Assembly: GCA_007128495.1 (NCBI GenBank)
Contig: SKXH01000285.1
Span: 1 to 6,512, forward strand
Direction of reading: 5' to 3'
DNA from: Bacteroidota bacterium
GTDB lineage: Bacteria > Bacteroidota > Ignavibacteria > T3Sed10-11
DNA: 6,512 nt
The position numbers and the translations under genes were made by a program. Below, piece by piece: positions 1-5,270 of the stretch. A model generated the notes under the pieces. It made no database searches, had not been told where the DNA came from, and saw only the letters and a program-made list of their open reading frames with translations. Numbering within the stretch: the first letter of the stretch is position 1; every line of letters begins with the position of its first letter.

Positions 1-276
1 GAAATAACGATAAATGTAATAATACCGTTTCTGTTTCTGTATGCGCGTACCTATAAGGATATAGAATTGCGATCGGCGACCGAAGAGCTTTATTCAGCTT
101 TAGCTGCACCGGCCGATAACAACATCACCCGTAAGATCGATGAGGAGCTGCTGTCCGGTACCAGGAAAAAATCAAATGCACCGGTGTATCAGGGAAAAAT
201 ACAGTTGTATAAATTCTATTGCCGGGAAGAGCGGTGCAGCGAGTGTAATATCGGAAAGATGGTTTTTAACAACTAA
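1..276 (+). CDS. DUF2851 family protein, C-terminal end (5' truncated by window)
   Basis: The frame is open from base 1 to a TAA at 274-276, so this is the last 91 codons of a gene that begins outside the window; the TTG at 67 is an internal codon, not a start. The visible part reads EITINVIIPFLFLYAR, then a helical stretch, then the tail QLYKFYCREERCSECNIGK. A hydrophobic NVxxPFLFxYxR segment followed by a YC-x4-C-x2-CxIG tail is what I recall as the C-terminus of DUF2851, a family found mainly in Bacteroidota and relatives. Its biochemical role is not established; the three clustered cysteines (C-x4-C-x2-C) could bind metal, which is inference. The next gene follows 44 bases later on the same strand, so co-transcription is possible. 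Confidence 0.8.
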   Translation, partial: EITINVIIPFLFLYARTYKDIELRSATEELYSALAAPADNNITRKIDEELLSGTRKKSNAPVYQGKIQLYKFYCREERCSECNIGKMVFNN

Positions 277-287
277 GTTTATGAAGG

Positions 288-301
288 CACGAATACACGA
301 A
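288..301 (+). repeat. Short tandem CACGAA motif in the gap before the ligase-like gene
   Basis: CACGAA occurs at 288-293 and again at 296-301 with an 8-base period (CACGAATA then CACGAAAA). It lies in the 44-base gap between the DUF2851 stop and the ligase-like frame. It vaguely resembles short dispersed CACGAA-type repeats seen in some bacterial genomes, but two copies are weak evidence and chance is a fair explanation. Confidence 0.25.
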
Positions 302-320
302 AAACAGAAGTCACATTATC

Positions 321-1187
321 TTGAATTTATTTTCTCAACTTCACTTTGATCTGCTTGCATTACCGGAACGTAATAAAAGAATCGAACGCCTGCACGGGTA
401 CTTTCAAACCATACCGGACGAGCGCGACCGTCACCGGGCGGAACAACTTTTACGGAACAACGCCCGGAAGAGATTTATTCAATACGATGAATTGCGCTCG
501 TGCGCTTCGGAGTATACCGGATTACCGCTCTGGTTGATCGAAGAAAGCATTCAACATACCGGTAATGTAACCGAAGCAATAACCCTTTTAGTTAGATCCG
601 GCAAAGCGAATGGAGCTATTGCATTGCATGAAATCATGCAGCGGCTCCACATCCCCGAAGAAATTTCGCTTCAATCGAAATCACACTATATAAAGTCTGT
701 GTGGGAAACTCTGCCGGCTCAAGCTTTATACCTGTTTAACAAGTTGATTACCGGAAGCTATCGTTCTCCGGTATCAAAAACGGAGCTTGAGCAGACGTTA
801 CAGAATAACATTTCTTCATCACCCTCACGGTATTTAATAAAAACTGTCCTGTTATATGCTTCGCGTAGCGAATACACCTTTGCAGTTTGGAAAGACGACT
901 TGCTCATACCGCTTGTTAAAACCGCTGCGGGAATTGTTTCCGGTGAACACATTGAGATACGCCGGTATATTGCCCAAAATACACGGGAACAGTTCGGCCC
1001 TGTTGTGAGTGTTAATCCCGGATTGGTATATGAAGTCGCGTTTGAATCTGTAGAACGGGCATACCGGAGAAAGTCCGGTATCAAACTAATTTCTCCGTGG
1101 ATAGTCCGGCGGTGCGATAATGCATCTCTGGATGAGGTAGATCAACTGGAAAATATATATTCCTATTTAGAAGATAATAAATGTTGA
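321..1187 (+). CDS. ATP-dependent DNA ligase-like protein lacking the adenylation domain
   Basis: The 288-residue product matches two of the three domains of the bacterial ATP-dependent ligase found in the ligase/exonuclease/helicase/phosphoesterase repair clusters. Residues 1-162 resemble the N-terminal DNA-binding domain: the start MNLFSQLHFDLLAL, YTGLPLWLIEESIQHTGNVTEAI at about 65-87, and LFNKLITGSYRSPVSK at 138-153. Residues 172-284 resemble the OB domain: IKTVLLYASRSEYTFAVWKD (173-192), NTREQFGPVVSVNPGLVYEV and KSGIKLISPW. In the complete family about 200 residues with the KxDG lysine (motif I) and motifs III-IV lie between them; here the joint is only about 10 residues and no KxDG is present. 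Motif VI is also eroded (PWIVRRCDN where the family has RFPR..R.R.DK). The start is TTG at 321, because an in-frame TGA at 282-284 leaves no ATG/GTG and this start fits the family N-terminus; no clear ribosome site is seen. It cannot be a self-sufficient ligase. It is either a retained non-catalytic DNA-binding protein or an in-frame deletion pseudogene. Confidence 0.85.
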   Translation: MNLFSQLHFDLLALPERNKRIERLHGYFQTIPDERDRHRAEQLLRNNARKRFIQYDELRSCASEYTGLPLWLIEESIQHTGNVTEAITLLVRSGKANGAIALHEIMQRLHIPEEISLQSKSHYIKSVWETLPAQALYLFNKLITGSYRSPVSKTELEQTLQNNISSSPSRYLIKTVLLYASRSEYTFAVWKDDLLIPLVKTAAGIVSGEHIEIRRYIAQNTREQFGPVVSVNPGLVYEVAFESVERAYRRKSGIKLISPWIVRRCDNASLDEVDQLENIYSYLEDNKC

Positions 1188-1340
1188 GATAGGAAATTCA
1201 AAAGAAACTGCACGAGGAAACGAGGCAACTATCTGCGCAGGTACAATGTACACCCCGGCGTTTACCCTTCCCGGCATCCCTTTGAACAAAATCCCTATAA
1301 TCTCTGTTTATAAATTATCGCTCATTAAAAGAAAACAGGT

Positions 1341-1345
1341 AAGGA
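1341..1345 (+). promoter_or_regulatory. Candidate ribosome binding site AAGGA for the ferredoxin gene
   Basis: AAGGA, within AGGTAAGGA at 1337-1345, is the best Shine-Dalgarno match in the gap. It ends 9 bases before an in-frame ATC codon at 1355, a normal spacing, although ATC is a very rare start. The in-frame TAA at 1340-1342 overlaps it, so translation cannot begin further upstream. It points to a start that keeps the conserved N-terminal cysteines. Confidence 0.45.
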
Positions 1346-1354
1346 ACAAATCCA

Positions 1355-1714
1355 ATCAAACAAACACATAAAAAAGCAACAGAGCTCGGCATCCCTCATA
1401 TTAAACGGCACATATTCTTATGCTGCGATCAAACTAAACCGAAATGTTGTGACCGGGGCAGATCATTGGCAGCGTGGAAATATTTAAAAAATAGATTAAA
1501 AGAATTACATCTCACAGACAATGGCGGGGTATTTCGCACAAAAGCCAACTGCCTGCGTATCTGTGAATCCGGCCCCATAGCGGTCGTTTATCCCGAAGGA
1601 ACCTGGTACCATAGCTGTGACCCACCGGTGCTTGAGCGAATCATTCAGGAACATTTGATCGAAGGGGATATCGTGGAAGAGTTTTTGATAATGCAGAATA
1701 ATCTTACAAAATAA
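1355..1714 (+). CDS. Thioredoxin-fold (2Fe-2S) ferredoxin, non-canonical or lost start codon
   Basis: A small soluble electron carrier of the thioredoxin-like [2Fe-2S] ferredoxin family. Counting from ATC 1355 the product is 119 residues. It shows LGIPHIKRHIFLCCDQTKPK (11-30) with Cys23, Cys24, Cys31 and Cys32, and KANCLRICESGPIAVVYPEG (63-82) with Cys66 and Cys70 in a C-x3-C pair, then WYHSCDPPVLERIIQEHL. The two cysteine sets are the cluster ligands in this family. The first canonical start, TTG 1466, would begin at residue 38 and discard the first cysteine set, so I reject it. The frame is open back to 1343 and contains no ATG, GTG or TTG before 1466; ATC 1355 follows an AAGGA site. Alternatives are ATC 1391, ATT 1400, a mutated start that silences the gene, or a sequencing error. 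Family assignment is strong; the exact start and whether it is expressed are uncertain. The partner reductase is not in the window. Confidence 0.75.
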   Translation: MKQTHKKATELGIPHIKRHIFLCCDQTKPKCCDRGRSLAAWKYLKNRLKELHLTDNGGVFRTKANCLRICESGPIAVVYPEGTWYHSCDPPVLERIIQEHLIEGDIVEEFLIMQNNLTK

Positions 1715-1741
1715 TCCGGGATAAAATTATTTTAATTTTTT
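1708..1741. terminator. AT-rich hairpin between convergent genes, possible weak bidirectional terminator
   Basis: AAAATAAT (1708-1715) is the exact reverse complement of ATTATTTT (1726-1733), giving an 8-bp stem around a 10-base loop, followed on the plus strand by a T run at 1736-1741. It spans the stop codons of the converging ferredoxin (1712-1714) and AlkD (1727-1729) genes, a usual place for a shared terminator. The stem has no G-C pairs, so it would be weak as an intrinsic terminator. Confidence 0.4.
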
Positions 1742-2410
1742 ACGTACCTTCTCACTTTGCAATTCCGCCAGCGCATCTTTTGCAATCCACCGGGCGGTTT
1801 TTGAATCCACTTGTTCAATCTCTTCAGCAACTTCAACTGCTCGAGTGTTAAGCGATTTATTACGCTTACCGATCTGCCGCAATGCCCAGTTTACGGCCTT
1901 CTTCACAAAGTTACGCTCATCGATAGCGTGCTTTTTGATGAGGGGAAAGAATTTTTCAAACCGCGAGTCCGGTGCTTTTTTATCATGAACCGATAAAGCA
2001 GCCATAAGAACAAATCCCGCCCGTTTCACGAATTCTTCGTCACGTTTTGTCCATTCAACCGCTTTTTTATATCCATACGCTGTGCGATCGAACAGATTTG
2101 AGCAAACCTGATCGCAGAGATCCCACGAATTGAAATCCGTTACCCAGTTTTCCATCTGCTCTTCAGTGACTAAAGCAGGATCATCTATATAACCGGCAAG
2201 TATGCGCGCTTCGTGTTTACCGCTATCCCATAGTGCAAGAGCAAGTTCATGATCAACGCCAAGTTCCTTTGCAATTTTCCGGAGTTCATAGATAGACACA
2301 CCATAGGCATTCTCTACGTTGATCCCATAACGCGCCATACCTTCGCGGTTACCGGGTTTGGCAAGGGACTCGATACGAGTGAGTATTTCCGGTGTCCGGT
2401 TATTGTTCAT
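1727..2410 (-). CDS. AlkD-type DNA alkylation repair protein (HEAT-like repeats)
   Basis: A 227-residue helical-repeat protein of the DNA alkylation repair (AlkC/AlkD, COG4912) family, which in characterised members excises N3- and N7-alkylated purines without flipping the base. Helical repeats fill the length. The signature NSWDLCDQVC places Trp96 and Asp100 with the same W-x3-D spacing as Trp109/Asp113 of Bacillus cereus AlkD; Arg130 (FVKRAGFVLMAAL) and Trp175 (AVNWALRQIGKR) are plausible counterparts of AlkD Arg148 and Trp187, recalled rather than aligned. The length is normal and the active-site set looks intact. The ATG shares ATGA with the TGA of the DinB-fold gene upstream (2407-2410), and no Shine-Dalgarno stands before it, so its translation is probably coupled to that gene. 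It is the last gene of the minus-strand block and runs into the hairpin at 1708-1741. The Lys/Arg-rich C-terminus (KVRKKLK) may aid DNA contact. Confidence 0.9.
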   Translation of the reverse strand: MNNNRTPEILTRIESLAKPGNREGMARYGINVENAYGVSIYELRKIAKELGVDHELALALWDSGKHEARILAGYIDDPALVTEEQMENWVTDFNSWDLCDQVCSNLFDRTAYGYKKAVEWTKRDEEFVKRAGFVLMAALSVHDKKAPDSRFEKFFPLIKKHAIDERNFVKKAVNWALRQIGKRNKSLNTRAVEVAEEIEQVDSKTARWIAKDALAELQSEKVRKKLK

Positions 2411-2883
2411 TTATTGTTATCAAATATTTTCCGTAAAAGTACGGTCTGCCCCACATGGTATGCGGTATGATCTGCTATGAGGATGGCTTGTCGAAAGAGC
2501 GTCTGCCCGGTGCCGTGTTCAAAAGGTTTGAAGAGATCAAATTCCGGATCATCGAGAAGTTGTATGAATTTCTGCCGGTCATCCCGTATTGCTTGCAGCG
2601 AATTATCCCACACATCATCGTCCGGCGGAGCAACTTCTACCGGCCAATGATCGTCAGGCCAGGTATGTTCTTCATAATCCGGATTCCGTGCGAAATCGAG
2701 TATATCCCACTGCGCTATGCGAATATGTTCGACAAGCTGCCAGATAGAATACGGAAATCCTTCGGGTTTCTTGCCGCGGTATTCTTTCGGCAGATCTTTA
2801 ACGGCACTTTCGAAATTGAGATGCGCATCCTGCCAGGACAGCACGTCTTTCAGATATTTCCGCATTGATTGTTCTCTCTCCAT
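2407..2883 (-). CDS. DinB-fold (DinB/YfiT superfamily) protein
   Basis: A 158-residue four-helix protein of the DinB/YfiT-like putative metalloenzyme superfamily (not DNA polymerase IV, despite the name). From ATG 2883 the likely metal triad is His53 in PYSIWQLVEHIRIAQWDI and His139 plus His143 in ADHTAYHVGQ. The acidic aromatic stretch EEHTWPDDHWP in the middle is typical of the subgroup. The substrate is unknown; related members are thiol transferases or hydrolases, so function is open. The frame is open upstream to a TTG at 2898 inside the hydrolase gene, but I choose ATG 2883 because GAGGA (2896-2892) lies 8 bases before it and it begins one base after the hydrolase stop. ATG 2865 is a second possibility. 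The TGA overlaps the AlkD start by 4 bases, so the hydrolase, this gene and AlkD form a tightly coupled group. Confidence 0.87.
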   Translation of the reverse strand: MEREQSMRKYLKDVLSWQDAHLNFESAVKDLPKEYRGKKPEGFPYSIWQLVEHIRIAQWDILDFARNPDYEEHTWPDDHWPVEVAPPDDDVWDNSLQAIRDDRQKFIQLLDDPEFDLFKPFEHGTGQTLFRQAILIADHTAYHVGQTVLLRKIFDNNK

Positions 2884-2884
2884 A

Positions 2885-3718
2885 TCACAATTCCTCAAGA
2901 AATTTTTTTATTGTTTGATAATAATCCGCTCCGCCAACGATATACGTATCGTTATGATCGGCGCCCTGTATTGTATAAAACGTTTTCGGTTCATTTGCGG
3001 CTTTATACAATTCTTTACCGAGATCGATCGGTACGATTGTATCGCGGTCACCGTGGGTGAAGAGCACCGGTACGTTAATATCTCTGATCTTTCCGATAGA
3101 ATCGAACTTCGATGAAATAACCGCACCGACCGGAAGAAACGGCATTATAATCCGCGCCATAGCTTTCGCATCGGTAAATGCGGATTCGAGAATCATTCCG
3201 CGAACCTCGCGCTGTGTTGCAACTTCTACGGCAACGGCAGAGCCCAGACTTCTGCCAAAAAGAACAATGTTATCTTTCGTATGATCCTTTTCATCGATCA
3301 AATAATCGTATGCAACAACGCCGTCTTTATACAGACCCGGCTCATCCGGTTCTCCTTCGCTTTTCCCGTAACCGCGATAATCGATAATGAAAACATTCAC
3401 ACCGAGATCGAGAAGATCGCGCATGTTCTCAAGCCGGTGAGTAATGTTGCCGGCATTACCGTGATACCATAAAAGCGTAAGATCCAGATCGGATTCAACT
3501 CCTTCAGCGTACCAACCGTGAAGCCGGACGCCGTCTTCTGCGGTAAACCAGCAATCTTTTACCGGTACTCCGAAACGTTCCGGTTCCCAGAATCCGTCGG
3601 GATATTTTGCAGGATAATAGATCATTTGTTTTTCGAGTGTCGATATCATAATGAGTAGTATGACTGATACAATAAGAACAATGCCAACGATTGTGAGTAA
3701 TGATTTAATGATTTTCAT
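2885..3718 (-). CDS. Membrane-anchored alpha/beta hydrolase (BEM46/ABHD13-like serine hydrolase)
   Basis: A 277-residue protein with one N-terminal hydrophobic helix (about 5-27), probably a signal anchor, followed by an alpha/beta-hydrolase domain. The oxyanion region is YHGNAGN (85-91); IDYRGYGKSEG (112-122) follows; the nucleophile elbow is GRSLG with Ser157; the acid is Asp226 in HGDRDTIVP; and His255 in GADHNDTY completes the triad. HGNAGN together with DYRGYGxSxG is typical of the BEM46/ABHD13 group of esterase or thioesterase-like enzymes. The natural substrate cannot be read from the sequence. The active site appears complete and the length is normal for the group. The next gene upstream in transcription (NAD(P)-binding protein) ends 27 bases before the start; that gap is AT-rich and has no strong ribosome site. 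The stop is one base before the DinB-fold ATG. Confidence 0.88.
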   Translation of the reverse strand: MKIIKSLLTIVGIVLIVSVILLIMISTLEKQMIYYPAKYPDGFWEPERFGVPVKDCWFTAEDGVRLHGWYAEGVESDLDLTLLWYHGNAGNITHRLENMRDLLDLGVNVFIIDYRGYGKSEGEPDEPGLYKDGVVAYDYLIDEKDHTKDNIVLFGRSLGSAVAVEVATQREVRGMILESAFTDAKAMARIIMPFLPVGAVISSKFDSIGKIRDINVPVLFTHGDRDTIVPIDLGKELYKAANEPKTFYTIQGADHNDTYIVGGADYYQTIKKFLEEL

Positions 3719-3745
3719 GCATATAATATTAAATATCCATCTATT

Positions 3746-4699
3746 TCAGTTCACCGTCTCTCCTTTGAAGATTGTCCGTACGGCGACGCCTAAAGAATTA
3801 TTTTTTAGATATGAGATATGTTCACCGTCGAATGGAACCGGATTCATCTTAAAATGATTGACCAAGGCGTTCTCTTCGACGATGTTGGGTACGGCCAGAA
3901 GGTCGAGTAAACTGGTGGATACCGGTGAACCGGGCAGAATACGTTCCATAAAAAATACCGGTCCCCGCAGTAACCATGCCGGTGCGGGAAAGAATATTCT
4001 TCGCGAATCGAGCGCTTGAATGATACGACGCTCGATCTCGCCTAACGTGAGTACTTCCGGTCCTCCCAGACCAAGCTCCTTACCGATTGTTGTATCGTCA
4101 TCTATCGAGCGAACGATTGCTTCCGTTACGTCATCGACCGAGACCGGCTGGAACGTTGCCGTGCCGCCACCGATAAGCGGGTATACCAGCGGGGTGAGTC
4201 TTACGAGCCGGGCAATGGAATTAAAAAATTCATCTTGCGGACCAAAGATTGCCGACGGACGCAATGCCGTCCAGTTGGGAGCATATTGGGCGACGTAATC
4301 CTGTGCGCGTCCTTTGCTTTTGAGGAAGCGGAACGGCGATGAACTATCAGCTCCATTCTGGCTCATATTGATGAAGCGGTTGACAGCAGCTTCATTTGCC
4401 GCATCAACCGTATTAACCGTTCCCTGGTAATTGATGTTCTCGTACGTCTGCCCGCTTTTCTCCAACGCTATCGCGACCAGATGGATAACGGTGGTTACAC
4501 CGCTCATAAGCGGTTTCAGACTCTCACGGTCAGTCACGTCTCCCTGTACAAATTCGACCCTATCGGCAACATCTGCCAATCGCTTCTTGGCTTTTTCAAC
4601 ATTGCGAACCATCGCACGCACCGGTTTTCCCGTTTCCACAAGACGGCGAACGGTATTATTTCCGATATACCCGGCAGCGCCGGTGACTAAAATCTTCAT
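3746..4699 (-). CDS. NAD(P)H-binding atypical SDR, NDUFA9-like
   Basis: A 317-residue Rossmann-fold protein of the atypical (NDUFA9/complex-I-like, SDR_a5) extended SDR group. The dinucleotide motif TGAAGYIG is at 6-13, QGDVTD at 52-57 is the usual acidic motif, and VIHLVAIALEK (71-81) and NYQGTVNTVDAA are typical of the family. The catalytic Y-x3-K region reads SPFRFLKSKG: Phe125 sits where Tyr would be, with Lys129 kept, so classical SDR redox chemistry is doubtful. Conserved later blocks are ALRPSAIFGPQDEF (145-158) and FQPVSVDDVTEAI. Such proteins may bind a nucleotide cofactor structurally or act on quinones or sugars; the real role is unknown. The ATG is preceded by GGAG (4711-4708) at an 8-base spacing, overlapping the stop of the SRPBCC gene. 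An SRPBCC partner directly upstream is a recurring arrangement for this type, which suggests a joint function. Confidence 0.87.
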   Translation of the reverse strand: MKILVTGAAGYIGNNTVRRLVETGKPVRAMVRNVEKAKKRLADVADRVEFVQGDVTDRESLKPLMSGVTTVIHLVAIALEKSGQTYENINYQGTVNTVDAANEAAVNRFINMSQNGADSSSPFRFLKSKGRAQDYVAQYAPNWTALRPSAIFGPQDEFFNSIARLVRLTPLVYPLIGGGTATFQPVSVDDVTEAIVRSIDDDTTIGKELGLGGPEVLTLGEIERRIIQALDSRRIFFPAPAWLLRGPVFFMERILPGSPVSTSLLDLLAVPNIVEENALVNHFKMNPVPFDGEHISYLKNNSLGVAVRTIFKGETVN

Positions 4700-4710
4700 A
4701 GTGATCTCTC

Positions 4711-5178
4711 CTATTCCTTCACGTTAAATACATTGGCGATCACATCCCGCCGGTAATTAAATATTTCTTCAAGCTGCCGCCGAACCTGCAGGCGATGTAT
4801 AAGGCATCCTGCCGGACCGAACGGCAACCGGTAGGTCACCCGGTCGGTCATCAACACACCGCCGTTCTTTTCTTCAAACGTATGCAGGTGCATCCAGGTT
4901 CGGTACGGTCCTTTAATCTGCTCATCGATAAAACAATACGGCGGTTCGTACTTTGTTATTCGTGTATACCACCGCACGGGTATTCCAAGCCATCGTATAG
5001 TGTACGTTATCTCGGCGCCGTATTCCATACGAACCGGCAATGAAGAATTGATTTGAAAATGAAGCCAGCCCGGAGTAATGGCCGCAAGGTTGAACGGGTT
5101 TTTAAAAAATTCAAATACACGTTCAAGCGCTGCCGGTATCCATTGCTCCCTTTCCAGAATATATGCTTTATCGAACAT
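4711..5178 (-). CDS. SRPBCC (START/Bet v1-like) ligand-binding protein
   Basis: A 155-residue single-domain protein of the SRPBCC helix-grip superfamily, close to the COG4276 type. The family landmarks are present: a start into a hydrophobic strand, VFEFFKNPFNLAAITPGWLH (21-40), GIPVRWYTRI (65-74), DEQIKGPYRTWMHLHTF (85-101), and TDRVTYRLPFGPAG (111-124) before a C-terminal helix with QVRRQLEEIFNYRR. The fold makes a hydrophobic pocket for lipids, polyketides or similar ligands; the ligand here is unknown. Proteins of this type are often mislabelled as cell-division inhibitors or CDP-paratose epimerases in databases; neither label is supported here. The ATG at 5178 has only a weak ribosome site. 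It lies 8 bases after the stop of the receiver-domain remnant, so the ancestral kinase gene probably ended just before it. The following SDR gene starts 11 bases after its TAG. Confidence 0.86.
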   Translation of the reverse strand: MFDKAYILEREQWIPAALERVFEFFKNPFNLAAITPGWLHFQINSSLPVRMEYGAEITYTIRWLGIPVRWYTRITKYEPPYCFIDEQIKGPYRTWMHLHTFEEKNGGVLMTDRVTYRLPFGPAGCLIHRLQVRRQLEEIFNYRRDVIANVFNVKE

Positions 5179-5186
5179 TGAATATG

Positions 5187-5270
5187 CTATGAAGATTTAT
5201 CATCAAGGTGTCGTCGAATGACCTTTAAAAGTTCAGGTATCGTATATGGTTTTTCCAGTATCGGAACCGG
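5187..5270 (-). pseudogene. Remnant of a response-regulator receiver domain C-terminus
   Basis: In the frame other than the kinase's, 27 codons read PVPILEKPYT followed by IPELLKVIRRHLDDKSS and a TAG at 5189-5187. VPxLxKPYTxxELLxxVRxxLD is the last strand and helix of a receiver (CheY-like) domain, with the conserved Lys-Pro. The first 100 or so residues of a receiver, including the phosphoacceptor Asp, are missing, and the codon just before the remnant is TGA in this frame, so it is not translated on its own. Upstream bases encode the kinase and its linker. The simplest reading is that the kinase was a hybrid with a C-terminal receiver, and a deletion with a frame change removed most of that domain. 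Confidence 0.72.

Noticed and set aside
140..349. A 69-codon plus-strand frame across the gap between the DUF2851 and ligase-like genes, containing an ATG at 281 that could start the ligase by frameshift
   Set aside because: Its product resembles nothing, and the ligase family N-terminus (NLFSQLHFDL) is already complete from 321 in the other frame.
860..872. Small hairpin TTCGC-GTA-GCGAA inside the ligase-like gene, at the place where the OB-domain loop is shortened
   Set aside because: A 5-bp stem with a 3-base loop is common by chance. It could be a deletion scar, but nothing else supports that.
1296..1301. A perfect TATAAT hexamer in the gap before the ferredoxin gene, as a possible -10 box
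   Set aside because: No recognisable -35 at 16-18 bases upstream (TTGAAC at 1282-1287 is only 8 bases away), no TG extension, and no TAnnTTTG-type Bacteroidota box. In an AT-rich gap a hexamer alone is weak.
1466..1714. An 82-codon ferredoxin starting at TTG 1466
   Set aside because: It would remove the conserved HIKRHIFLCCDQTKPKCC block with the first cluster-binding cysteines, and no ribosome site precedes it.
2455..2868. A 137-codon plus-strand open frame antisense to the DinB-fold gene
   Set aside because: Shadow of the minus-strand coding region; the minus-strand product has clear family motifs and its own ribosome site.
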